DNA from: Erigeron canadensis
Taxonomy: Eukaryota > Streptophyta > Magnoliopsida > Asterales > Asteraceae
Assembly: GCF_010389155.1 (NCBI RefSeq)
Contig: NC_057765.1
Span: 42,799,559 to 42,863,558, forward strand
DNA: 64,000 nucleotides
Direction: 5' to 3'
Each line of letters begins with the position of its first letter. The stretch's first letter is position 1. The notes under the pieces are model-generated. The model made no database searches and was not told the origin of the DNA. It was given only the letters and a program-made list of their open reading frames with translations. Shown piece by piece: positions 10,720-21,489 of the stretch. A program made the position numbers and the translations under genes.

Positions 10720-11480
10720 TTTAAGTTTGTCTTTTTACTTTTTGTTACATAACTTTAATTTTTTTACTTTTGACACAAAAGTTTTGTTTTACTTAGTTTT
10801 TAAACTTTCACCTTTCTAACTTTTGCCACGAAAGTTTCATTCTCTTTACTTTTTATAACATAAATTTATTAAAGTTTCGTCCCTTTTATTTGATGCCACA
10901 TTGCTTTCGTTTCTTTCACTTTTCGCAAGAAAGTTTTGTTTTATTTACTTTTTATATATACTTTTATTTTTCTAACTTTTATCACGAAAGTTTCATTATC
11001 TTACTTTTCACCACATAACTTTTTTTCTTTACTTTTTATCAAGTACACGAAACTTTTAACTTTTTTACTTTTTGTCTGCTTTATTTACTTTTTAAACTTT
11101 CATTTTTCTAACTTTTGACACGAAAGTTTAATTATTTTTACATTACTAAAGTTTTCACCCTTTTACTTTTGTCACAGGTACCACTTTCGCTTCTTTTACT
11201 TTTCGCACAAAAGTTTTATTTTTGTTTTTTACTTTTTATACTTTTATTTTTCTGTTTTTTGCCAGGAAGGTTTCATTATCTTACTTTTCACCATATAAAT
11301 TTGTTTTTTTAGTTTTCGACAAGCTTTTTTCCATTCCTGGCATGCAACTTTTAACCTTTTTACTTTTTGTCGTCTAACTTTATTTCTTTTACTTAATTTA
11401 CTTTTAAAAATTTCATTTTTCTAACTTTTGCCACGAAAGTTTAGTGTCTTCAATTTTTATCACATATATTCTTTAATTAC
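10720..11480 (+). repeat. Pyrimidine-rich degenerate repeat array
   Basis: About 760 bases made of variable-length repeats around CTTTTTGCCACGAAAGTTTC and TTACTTTT. Unit lengths are irregular (about 30-60 bases). Open frames here are low-complexity Phe/Leu/Tyr readings and not genes. The array stops at the solo LTR insertion. Confidence 0.75.
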
Positions 11481-11485
11481 CATGA

Positions 11486-13646
11486 TGTAACACCCCGAGT
11501 TAGGCTCGAAATGCACCGAAAGCATGACACAAGATGGAATTACCGTAGAACGAAACTATATGAAATTAAAAGGATTCCGTGAACCCAACAATTTAGTTAT
11601 AAAGTCACAAAAGCATAAGGAGCATACAACCATCAAGAGTTTTGCAAAAATGATATCAAAAGATGGCTTATGATCCTAAGCGAGTCCCATCAATGGGAAA
11701 TGAATCACGGATCCATGGTCATAGTCCAACTTCTAGCAATGCAATCAAGCTCTAGGGTTATCTTGGTTACCTGAAAAGTGTACTAAACAATGTCAACACT
11801 AGGTTGGTGAGTTCGTAGGAAAGAAGGAACAAGAACACGTACCAAAGCCATCCATCACATACACAAACATAAAGAACAAGAATTTAGACATCAATTAAGT
11901 ATCTAACATGACCAATGATCTCACACTTGCACACAATGTCCCGCAATTGTTCTCATGTCATCCATAATTGTCATCAAGTACGTATCGTACCCGTATAATG
12001 TCATCAAGCACTAAAAGTGCCCGTTTGTATTGTCATCATGCCCCTCATTTGCATTCATTGCACATATATTGATCATCATGACCATCATTGTCCACACACA
12101 TAACCACTCCATGTGTATATACATCGTATGATACTACTTTTGAAAGGCCTTTGATGTTCATATATAGGGTCACCCGCAGCCTTCCCACCACATCTCCAAC
12201 CTTTCAAAGGCATTATCATCCTCCATATATACCCAACTATCCTAAACAAACTCATAATACATACACAAGTAATCATACAACGAATCACATATCGGCACAT
12301 CAACAAAACCATCGCACAACATGTAAATCACAAATGTCGTCCTGCACGAAGTACACTTTTCAGCCCGACTCTTAAAAGAGTAAGGGAAGCTACGAAAACT
12401 CACATTGATTGGCAAAAGGAGTGAATCTCTAATTAAAGTTGTCCAACAATCGTCAAATGCCCACAACCTAACAATACGTGTCACAATACAAGTCAAGGTC
12501 AACACTAGTTATACAATACCACAACTTCCCCCAAGGTGTTTTAGAAGTGATTCGAGGCATTCAAACGACAAATAAAGGGTTTTGGTTAAACACGGTTCAA
12601 TGACTTAGCACCAAAATTTGACATGAAAATCAAAGTGTTTAGAAATGTGTTTAATCAATTTTGTAGACCTTAGGATGTTAGTATAAGACCATTAAACAAG
12701 TTTTGGATCATTAAAAGTCGACCGATAACCGAACGAAAAGTTGGGGAAGGAACAGAAAGACTGCGGCCGCTCGCACGGTCGGCCGTGTGAGCATCTGTGT
12801 TATGGGAAAACTGCAGCCAGAAGCACTGGGCGTCTGTCTGAGCGGCCGTGCTCCTACTGGCAGATTTTTGACTCCAAGATCGACTAAGGAAACTCCAAAA
12901 CACATTTTTATGCATAAATCACCATATTTTAACATCATTGAACATAACCCATATCATAATCTTGTCCCAAAACATCAAATCCATCATTAAATCCTTACAA
13001 ATCAACCCAAAACCCTAATGAAACCCTAATCCATTTTGACTCGATTTGTGACCCGAAAACACTTTGTTATAACTAGAAACAAGTTTATAAGTAAGAAATG
13101 ATGAATTTGAGATAGAAAACACTTACCAAAAGTTCCACAAGCAACCAAACCCGAATTTGACCTAAATGGAGCTTTTTCTTGCACTTGAAACCTTGAATAT
13201 TTTTTTATGCTAAAATGATGATAAGGATGATGATTTTGTTATGATTTCTACTTGAACACCATTAAATTTGTGAATTAAATTAGAGAGAGATTGAGAGCTT
13301 GAGCGTGTGTGATTGTAAGTAAATAAGAAAGAGAAAGAGATGGAGAAATGGGTGGGGAAAAAGGGATAGGGTTGGGTTAACTTGGGTGGGTCATGGGTTG
13401 GGCACAACCCATGGGTAGGATCCATTTACATTTTGCTAGTTAGCTTGAATGTCATCTAAGTGAAAAATCGATTAGCACCTATTAATAATCTCGACTAGCA
13501 CATAATTCTCAACTTGAACAATAAATTGGCCCATATGAACACATTGCACTCAATTGAACCTTAAATTGCACTAGAACATATATTGATTAACTAACACTTA
13601 GTCAAAAATACACATAGTCAAAGAGTCAAGAACCACATTTGTTACA
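11486..13646. mobile_element. Solo LTR of an LTR retrotransposon, probably Ty3/Gypsy
   Basis: A 2161-bp block begins TGTAACACCCCGAG and ends TTTGTTACA, so the ends are short inverted repeats TGTAACA/TGTTACA with the TG...CA termini of an LTR. It is flanked by a perfect 5-bp duplication CATGA (11481-11485, 13647-13651). No gag-pol, primer site or second LTR is present, so this is a solo LTR left by recombination. Assignment to Gypsy is inferred from the long LTR and TGTAACACCC start. A G/C-rich hairpin sits inside at 12769-12792. Confidence 0.85.
12769..12792. other. G/C-rich hairpin inside the solo LTR
   Basis: GCTCGCACGG and CCGTGTGAGC pair (9 of 10 Watson-Crick, one G-T) around a TCGG loop. 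It stands out from the AT-rich surroundings and may lie in the transcribed part of the LTR. Confidence 0.65.
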
Positions 13647-13651
13647 CATGA

Positions 13652-14924
13652 GTTGTAAATTTCACGTGTCATTACCTTTTTCAGGGCATCGCCCACACAT
13701 TGTGGGATGACCGGTGCTTTCGTTGTCTTCTTCTGCTTTTATCACGTATCTACCATTATTGCAGAGCATTGAATTATACTAGTTACGTCTTAAAAGTGAA
13801 TATACATATCTCTTGGCCATTTTGTAGTTCAAACAATGATGTTTTTGATATCCAACAAATTATATTAAAAACTAACAAAAGTGTAAAAGTTAGCAAAATA
13901 GTGGTCCTTGTTCTGTCAAAGCTATATTGATTGGTTTTCATGTGATCATTCAATTTTTTTTTTCTTTCTATTTCTATACGTTTTAGATCTTATAATTGCT
14001 TCTCCTCTTTTAAGTAATTTTGTCTTTTATGTTCTTCGATCATTTCTTTTTAAGAGTATATGGCCAAGTGTGGTTCATATACATGTCAAAAATACATTTC
14101 ATCTCAACCAACACAATTTGATTATGAAAAGTTTTGATGCAAAGGGTGTCACTTCGAATAATTAACTAGCGCCGTTGAAGAATGATTTTGTGACTTTTAT
14201 ACCGTGTGATATTTCGTACAAGTATGTATAGGAGTTAGATTTCAGTTTTAGAGAGGTGAATGGACTATGGAGTTAACACAAACAAACAATCAAATAGTCT
14301 TTGGCTTTCTTATTAATTTTTTTTCTTTCACATTTTTCTTTTTTGAAATGTGAAGTACTGAAGTATATATTACAAGTAACCAACAAAAATGGAGCGCTAT
14401 ATATTTACAATAAGACTTCAAAGTTCAAACTGGTAGATATGCCCATATATATACCACATAAGAAGCCAAAGCTATACAGATTACAATTCCTATTCTGGAA
14501 AAACCATATTCATTTTGAAAACAACTAGCACTTGAACTTTATTATTCTACTTGTGGCTTTCGTATTTTGTGTAGGTTAGGATGATCATATGGTAATAAAG
14601 TTATATGCATGTTAATAGAATGTTATGAACTTATTGGTTTCATTCGTTCACAAAAATAGTAGTATATTTTATGCTCTTCTTGTGAACACAAGTCTAAAGA
14701 TCGACTAATTATGTGATGTCATTATTGTCTTAAAAGTATAAAACTGATCATTAAACTAGTAAAAAGAAAGTAACCATTTACAATATTTTATACGAGTATA
14801 TGGTGATTTACCTGTCAAATCTGACCTCGATCAGTTACGTTAGAGAACCAAGGGTAAAAAATTACTACGTATACAGTAGATACATGCATGCATGTTTACA
14901 CGAATATTGGTAAAATAACAAACA
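13652..14924. other. Intergenic, no gene recognised
   Basis: AT-rich. A short hairpin CCCACACATTGTGGG lies near 13691-13705, possibly a mobile-element 3' end. No supportable coding sequence. Confidence 0.4.
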
Positions 14925-16383
14925 TCTCTACATTATATAAATTTCACTTTAAAATTTGTTAGTTATTGCCTATGTGGCATGCTTAAAAATACAAGAAAGC
15001 CCAAAAATTATTACAATATTGCTCCTTGGAAGGTCTACGGATTAGTTATGCTTTTAAGAAGTTCAAATTTTCGAAAATTTGAATGTGTAACCATTCGTGT
15101 ATTGCTTGTGGCGGTTACTTCCTTGCATGTCTATGTCTATATAAGGTCACTTCTATTCAGTTTTAAGACATTTCAAAATGTAAACACATAACAGATCAAT
15201 TTTTGCATGGCTTCACTAAACCATGTTTCAATTAGAAATTTGCGTCCAAATAATACGCCATGTACGATAACGGTTAGAATTTTGCGGCTATGGAAGCAAC
15301 CTTTATATGGAGATGTTAATAACATAGGTAGTATTGAGATGATCCTGATGGACGAACATATAAGTATTCATTTTTTGTGAATTTTTCTTTTTTGATTAGA
15401 TTACTTTTTAACATAACTTTTTTTCGAATTTATAACTAGCTTTTTAACATTCTAATGTATAAACATTTTCATTTTGACAGTTTGTTAAAGTGGTTGTTGT
15501 TGCAGCAATCGGTTTTATTCCAACCGACCAGTTATGGTATTCAATGGAATGTGTGAACTGTTCTTAAGAAGTTAAGTTAACCGATCTCTACATGGATGAA
15601 GTCGACATTATTGATGCTTTAAGGGACAACAAAATGTGGATTTGTTGTTCATGTAACAAGGAAGGAGTTCTCATCAATCCTAGGTATATATTTATATTTC
15701 ATATTAAAACTCTATAATCATTAAGTTGTGTGGTAAAATTGTATCTCTATTTTTTTTTTTTTTTTGGTAGGTTTAATGTGCAAGTTAGGATTGTAGATGC
15801 CACTGGTGCTATTGGAGTTAAAATTAATGATCAACAAATTTCAAATCTTATACAAAGAACAGCCTATCAAATTTGTGATGAAAATTATAAGGTATATTTG
15901 GTTTATTTTAGTGCTAACTGCTAAATAAGACTTTTTTTGTGCATTTTAAGTCAATATTTTTTTTTAAATGGTCATTAGTTGTAATAGGAGTACATTTACT
16001 TCGCTACATGCATGCTTGAACTGGTGTTAAAGAAATTATTTAAGGTTATAGCGCATCCACGCGGGTCTATATATCAAAGTGGGGGAAAATTCATAATACC
16101 TATCACATTCAGGTAACCAACATAATCCTTCTTATATGCGCCTACTATGGGCAATCAATTTTATAATTTCTCTCCGGCATGCAATGTACGCGTTTTAAAC
16201 CCTCGTGTATCATTAATAAATCCCAAGGTATATCTAGCATTCTTCTTCTTTAAATTAATCGACTCATAAGAATATTTTTATTATGTCCAACTGAGTTATA
16301 TTTATTCATTGATACAATCTTAAAATAAAGTTTAAGAAAGATTATTTAGGATTGTCCGTGCATCGTACGGGTCTAAGCACTAG
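14925..16383 (+). mobile_element. Helitron carrying an RPA1-like gene remnant
   Basis: A 1459-bp element begins TCTCTACATTATATAA directly after a host A (14924) and ends with the hairpin CCGTGCATCGTACGG, ten more bases and CTAG (16380-16383) before a host T. These are the canonical Helitron ends and A/T insertion site. A second, similar hairpin-like motif (GCGCATCCACGCGGGTC) occurs near 16050, so two related 3' ends may be stacked. The Rep/helicase gene is absent; the cargo is the RPA1-like pseudogene described separately. Confidence 0.8.
15207..15890 (+). pseudogene. RPA1-like single-strand DNA-binding protein remnant
   Basis: Two pieces of a replication protein A large-subunit-like protein are recognisable. 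The first, from ATG 15207, reads like the N-terminal OB-fold (DUF223) region (TVRILRLWKQP, IEMILMDEH). The second, 15481-15890, matches the C-terminal zinc-finger OB-fold: KVVVVAAIGFIPTDQLW, then CVNC and CCSC metal-binding pairs, then an intron of about 85 bp and a last piece FNVQVRIVDATGAIGV. The middle OB folds are missing, and a stop follows CVNCS, so it is dead. Plant Helitrons commonly carry RPA genes, which fits its position inside one. Confidence 0.75.
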
Positions 16384-16597
16384 TATAATTATAAAACAAC
16401 ATATCCAGTTAAAGACAACATACATATATGTATATAGCCATAACGTAATAAATAACATATGAAATTAATATTTAAAACAAATCATCAATCGCTTAGTAAC
16501 TGTTTAATTACTTTTACAACTTACATGTGTAAAAGTGTGTTGTACAAGTTTCTTGGTAAAATGTTTGTGAACTATATAATTCCTCTTCAAATAAAAC

Positions 16598-17124
16598 CAC
16601 TACAATAAATTAATCATTTCTACACACTTTATTCTATACACTTTTGAAAAGTGTGTAAAAATTTTGTTGAAAACTTCACACTTAAAAATGTGTACAAAAT
16701 AGTCTACATTAAAAAACGTGAATAAAGCTACAAGCTTCACATTTAAAAGTGTGAAGAAAAATATTCACACTAATAATTGTGTACAAATTTTATACTTTAC
16801 ACACTTATAAGTGTGGAGATCATTTCTTCGCGGACGATTTCTTCGCACTTATGTAAAAATTACATGTGAAGAAATAATTTTTATAGTGCGTAAAAATCAC
16901 CCGCGAAAAAATTATCTTTACATTTAAAAGTGCATACAAATCTAATATTTTACACACTTGTTAGTGTGTAAAAATTTTCTTCGCACTTTTAAATGTGAAA
17001 CTTGTAACTTTTTTCACACTTTTTAGTGTAAACTATTTGTACACATTTTTAAGTGCGAACAACTTAGGAAAATTTTTCGCATTTTTAAAAAGTGGTGGGT
17101 ACAAACGACAAATTTTTTATAGCG
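16598..17124. mobile_element. CACTA-type foldback MITE, copy C
   Basis: A 527-bp element starting CACTACAATAAATTAATC and ending TTTTTTATAGCG (decayed; copy B has GTAGTG). Flanked by AAC at 16595-16597 and 17125-17127. Same insertion as 8208-8732, duplicated with the segment. Confidence 0.8.
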
Positions 17125-17178
17125 AACATGATGTGTTAAATTAAAAATTGTAGATGTTGACTAGTATTTAATTACTTT

Positions 17179-17458
17179 TAGATGAAACAGTTCTTAAAAT
17201 TAGCTGGTATATTTAGTTATTGGGAAATGCTAAATACAGCCCTAAGAGCTGTATTTAACGTGCATAAAAAAACTTGTACCTTTCATATTAAAAGTCCATC
17301 CCCTGATTTTCATGGTAAATGTACAAACAATTTATGCACCTTAAACACAGCCCTAAAGGCTGTATTTAGCAAACCCTATAATTATTTTTAGATGAAACGG
17401 TTTTTACCATGAAATCTTAGTAACCCTTCATTTAATTAGAAAAGTATTGGTTATAAAT
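17179..17458 (+). promoter_or_regulatory. Promoter of peptide gene C, boxes split by a MITE
   Basis: AGATGAAACAGTT (17179) and AGATGAAACGGTT (17389) correspond to the two boxes 45 bp apart in copy B; here the MITE at 17222-17376 pushes them 210 bp apart. The TATA box reads TATAAATG (from 17452) where copy B has TATAAATA. Both changes could alter expression of this copy. Confidence 0.5.
17222..17376. mobile_element. Mutator-type MITE (155 bp), present only in copy C
   Basis: Terminal inverted repeats start GGGAAATGCTAAATACAGCC on the left and GGGTTTGCTAAATACAGCC (reverse complement) on the right. The 10 bp outside each end, TTTAGTTATT and TATAATTATT, are 8/10 alike and both resemble the unoccupied copy B site TTTAATTATT (near 8825), so the target duplication is about 10 bp, in the Mutator range. 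Confidence 0.75.
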
Positions 17459-17513
17459 GCCAAGTAGTAAAATGTTACAACATAACTTTACTTTAAAGAG
17501 TTTGCAACTAATA

Positions 17514-17934
17514 ATGAAGAATATCATGTGGTTTCTTTTTGTTTCCATGTTGTTTACAAATATTATGAACGGAATTGCTACTTCCCCGGAAGAATTTTGC
17601 AAGAACATTGGTAATATTTTTATAAAATCTTATTTTATTTAACTCAATTTCTCATACATTTAATATATTTAGATGTCAGAAAAGAAACATACGTACTAAA
17701 TAACCAACAAACTATGGTTATTGACTACGAGTGTTTATATAATATTTAATGTTTTGTCCTTTTTTTTATTGTTAAACAGATGATAATGCACGAACTTATG
17801 TTTATGATTTTGCACCAAATCCTTGCATACTTCATGCTTGTGCTAAGATGTGCATGGATCACCCGTCTAAAGGTGAAGATTTACCATATCACCAATGTGA
17901 TAAAACTTTTTGTGTTTGTTGTATAGTTGGTTGA
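17514..17934 (+). CDS. Defensin-like secreted cysteine-rich peptide (copy C)
   Basis: Exons 17514-17610 and 17780-17934, with the same phase-1 GT-AG intron as copy B, encode 83 residues. By my reading the protein differs from copy B only at residue 24 (Ser for Phe), next to the expected signal cleavage site, so the mature cysteine-rich part is unchanged. All eight cysteines and the CAKMC and CVCC motifs are kept. The reading frame has stayed open in both copies while the shared flanks and CACTA element have drifted slightly. The promoter is altered by a MITE and a changed TATA box, so expression may differ from copy B. Confidence 0.85.
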
Positions 17935-18362
17935 AATGTTAATACTTAACTATGTAGTTCAAAATTATATTTACTAAAATAACATTTACATTTACATAAC
18001 TGACAAGTTTATAATGATACTTGAATTCTAAAAAAAAAAAAAAAAAGTCCAACTTATTCCACTCTAATTTTAAGCACAAATAATTAAAGTTCTGGTAATT
18101 GTGGCCTTCTCCATCAACTCAATTATTTCTAACTTACATGATAAACTTAATGAATTAATTTACGACTCATATCCCTTAACTCTTAAAAAATTACGTAGTT
18201 TGTTTTACATCAATTACGTTTATGTCAATAACCTACACTACTCGTTGTAGCTACCACCACTTCACTGCCGTCCAGTGGCGGATCTTGAAAGCCTTAACGG
18301 TGGGGGCCAAAAAAAAAATTTTTTATCATCTTTGTATCCGAGTATTATATTAGGGTCATGTT

Positions 18363-19246
18363 AATAATCATTACCCCAAACCCCACCTACCCACCCAAAA
18401 AGACTTCCAGATGACATCCAGTTTGTTATTCATAATAGCAACAGCTTCGAAAAACGATTAAAAGTATGTAGCTAGGTAAACTATTTAGGACAGATTCGGG
18501 TGACTCCACTACCAATCGATAATTCCATTTAGAAATTAAGACGCCATTCTATTGTGTACCAATTGGGACCCCCAAATATGTGAAAGGGAGCACCCCGGCC
18601 TCAACGAAAGTCTATACGTGTCAAGTGTTAATAACCCGTGAGAGTAAAATTAAAGCAACTGAATCAGTTATATATGCCCAAAAACTTTGGACTTTGACAT
18701 ATTGATATTTTAATTAGCCCAGATATCAGGAACAAGCATCATACTGTAGCATTCTGATCACACCTTGTATATTCATACGACGTCATATCCCTCCATATTT
18801 TTGAGAACTACTAAATATTGCTAACTTGATTTACTTGAAGACGGTCAAAGTTGTCAAACAGTAGTTACTTTGCACTAGTAAGAAATGGTTATATTTCCAC
18901 GAGTAGCAATCAGAATTCATACCACAAATCATACATTTAATTTGTGTGATGATCCAAATACAACTGATCGATATGATGCTCGAATAAAATAAAAAGTGTA
19001 AAGATACATATGTTCGATCTATTAGGTTATGTTGATCATTTTAAACATCATAAACAACATTATACGTCATGCCTTGAAAATTAATAACAAAAATAACTTA
19101 AACGTCACTACCTAGCTAGCATTTGATTAGTAACCAATTAAGCAAAAAAATATTAAATATTGATGAAAGTATGATAGATACCAACTACTGTAATATTTAG
19201 TGGATGGAATTAAAATCAAAATTATTATTAATCGCAAACTGTTAAC
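18363..19246. other. Intergenic, nothing recognised
   Basis: AT-rich sequence between copy C and the minus-strand pseudogene. I see no gene, no clear terminal repeats and no copy of the surrounding segments. Confidence 0.5.
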
Positions 19247-19946
19247 TTACAAATTACATGATCCTAACTTCAATTCATATATACTACCATTAAAAGGGAA
19301 ATCACATCTGAAATATGTATCCTTGTGACTGCCTCTAACGAGGAGTAATCTTCTCAGCTTAACATGCCATTTAAGGTCCCCATAGAGGTGTAGCCACACA
19401 TGTAATGATTTTCCCTTACTCAAGCGTTTTTGAAACAACGTCATTTGATCATCAGTTAAGTGTGTTTCAAACGCCTTGAACTTGAGTCGCAATAATTGCT
19501 CATTTTCAGATATCTGAAATGAGCTGTTAGCGAATGACACTATGGGATTATGCTTAATGATATTAGACGTCAAGTTGAATGTCCCCAAGTCTGGGGACGG
19601 GTTGACGTCACCAATTTTTTTTAGTTGAACTCAAAGACTTATATCGGCTTCGAGTGTTACGGTGGTACCGTTTGGTATCCCAAAGTTGACATAATCGACT
19701 TGTATGTCAACTTTGGTGATCTCTACGCTACCGTTATTTATTATTAGGTTTATCAAAACTACATAAAGAAAAAAAATAATTGCTGGAAACAGAGAAGGAA
19801 GATAATACTACGTGGGGGCATGTTACTTACCCCCGGAACCGCCTCCTCCACTGCAGGAGGGGCTTCGATCTCTAGCGGTTGTCGCCTTTGTTCTACATTT
19901 GCAACCGCTTCTTTCTCCTTCATTGGCAGCCATACTTAAGTTTCAA
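19247..19946 (-). pseudogene. Decayed two-exon gene, function not recognised
   Basis: On the minus strand an ATG at about 19936 (MAANEGERSG) opens a first exon that ends at a strong donor (GTAAGT). A 48-bp intron ends TTTCCAG, and the phase then joins to a hydrophobic stretch (AIIFFLYVVLINLII) and NGSVEITKVDIQVDYV. An in-frame TGA follows EADISL; the same frame continues past it as VQLKKIGDV and 113 further residues (FNLTSNIIKHNPIV to KLGSCNL) to a stop at 19247. One membrane segment followed by an extracytoplasmic domain would suit a type II membrane protein, perhaps of the LEA_2/NHL kind, but I cannot confirm any family. Its exon 1 start is related to the hairpin at 23589-23910, where the local reading is PLEIEAP; the same peptide appears here in another frame, so exon 1 probably also carries a frameshift. 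Confidence 0.5.
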
Positions 19947-21489
19947 ATAATGCTTAGAGATGGGGTAATAATTTGTCTAGATAAGTTTGGGTTTGAATTT
20001 TAATGGAAGCTGTATTTACAGATTTACAGATACAGTGTGAGAAAGAAGAAGACTATAATAGCAATGTTTCGATTACTCTTTTGTACTACTAACTCCTTAT
20101 ATTTATATGTGTAAAATGTTTCACTTCTAGATCCTTGATTTCAGAATTTACAATTTTTTACCCCACTTCAAATATACCCAATGTGTTACGTATATAATAT
20201 AATACACGAACAACCTAATATATAGTTTTCTAACATTATGTTTTTTTATCATAAACTATCAAATTGTCTATTATCAAAGTATCAAGTTATTTAAATTTAT
20301 ACTTTTGAGATTATCAAGTAGTCTACTATCAAGTTCTTTTATTGTTATAGATTCAAACGATTAACTTAACTCATAGTCAATAACTAATTATAATCATCTA
20401 TTGAATTAATTCTACAGTGTACATATTCTAACATTCCCGAATTTTGCTATATATGTTGTCTTTATATTTTTGATTTATTCTTGTTATATTACATATACGA
20501 GTAACTTTTATCATCTGGTTACTCTTTTCGTTAACACTGCAAATTAAATGTGTTTTATCGGATCTTGGAAAGGAGCTCAATTATTATTTTTTATGAATTG
20601 AAACATGTTTTACCTGATAGAATAGAATGTGTTCATGTAGCATGTAGGTGACTTTTAAAATGGGTGTCGAGAATCAAAGTCCATCCCAAACCTCGTATTA
20701 TTCATTAAGTTGGGCTAAATTAAAAAGTTATTGGGCCTTAAAGATCCACCACTCCCTGCCTCTTACTAGAGGTCGCAAAATGTAAGGACTGGGTTGGGCT
20801 AGGTGACGGGTCAAAATGGATCTGGGTCAAAATTGGTTCGGGTCAATACGGGCAGCTTTGAAAATCGTATCGATTGGGTTCGAGTTAAAACGGGCATTTG
20901 AGTTAGAAACATTGTTATTTGCTTTTATTAGTTGTTCAACACCTAATTCCTACAACCTCAATTTCCATTGATGTTTTTAGGTCCAAAATTTGTCTATAAA
21001 AATGCAAAATATATACAATATATATGTATATATTAATTTTAAAAAATCATTTCTAAGTGATGTTTATGATAACAGATAAGCATGTACGATGAGAACCATT
21101 TTACTAAACATGTTATTCATTTATTGTTTCATACTTTCATGCGAATGTGATAACTTGACGCATACAGCTGTTGAAAAGCATTGGTTTGACAATTACGTTT
21201 ATTGTTTTTGATAATAAAACAACAAATTAGAATTTTATTAAATTATTAGATTAGAGAAAAGCAAGAAAAAAATGCATATATAAATACTTTGTACGGTTTA
21301 GCACATACTCTATGATATTTACCTCAATTCCAAGCAATTGACCGTGGTTCGACTTCTGACAATCGCATTCCCTTTTTTATATTTTTAGTTTTTGTTTATA
21401 TCTATGCAAAAGTCATAAATTTTTTAGGCTTTTAGGTCCTGATATTCAGTCCCTCTATTTGTTACAACAATTTTTTGTTTGTAAAAGGT
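19947..21489. other. Upstream region of the pseudogene and intergenic DNA
   Basis: No gene seen. 20780-20890 has a run of GGGTTGGGCT- and GGGTCAAAA-like words resembling those in the first intron of the cyclin gene (54535-54760), suggesting a shared dispersed repeat. Confidence 0.4.

Larger units (their letters stand above)
16524..18362. repeat. Segmental duplication copy C
   Basis: Partner of 8134-9805, differing mainly by scattered substitutions and the 155-bp MITE at 17222-17376. It ends inside the hAT-like element that is complete downstream of copy B, so C is a truncated duplicate of B and not the reverse. Confidence 0.9.

Noticed and set aside
10936..11312. Two Phe/Leu/Tyr-rich plus-strand open frames
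   Set aside because: They are translations of the pyrimidine-rich repeat array; composition, not coding, keeps them open.
13691..13705. A Helitron 3' end at the CCCACACATTGTGGG hairpin
   Set aside because: The bases after the hairpin give CTTT, not CTRR, and no 5' partner was found, so it is only mentioned as a possibility.
17182..17642. Two plus-strand open frames of about 60-70 residues in copy C
   Set aside because: The first spans the Mutator-type MITE and the second is exon 1 of the peptide gene running into its intron.
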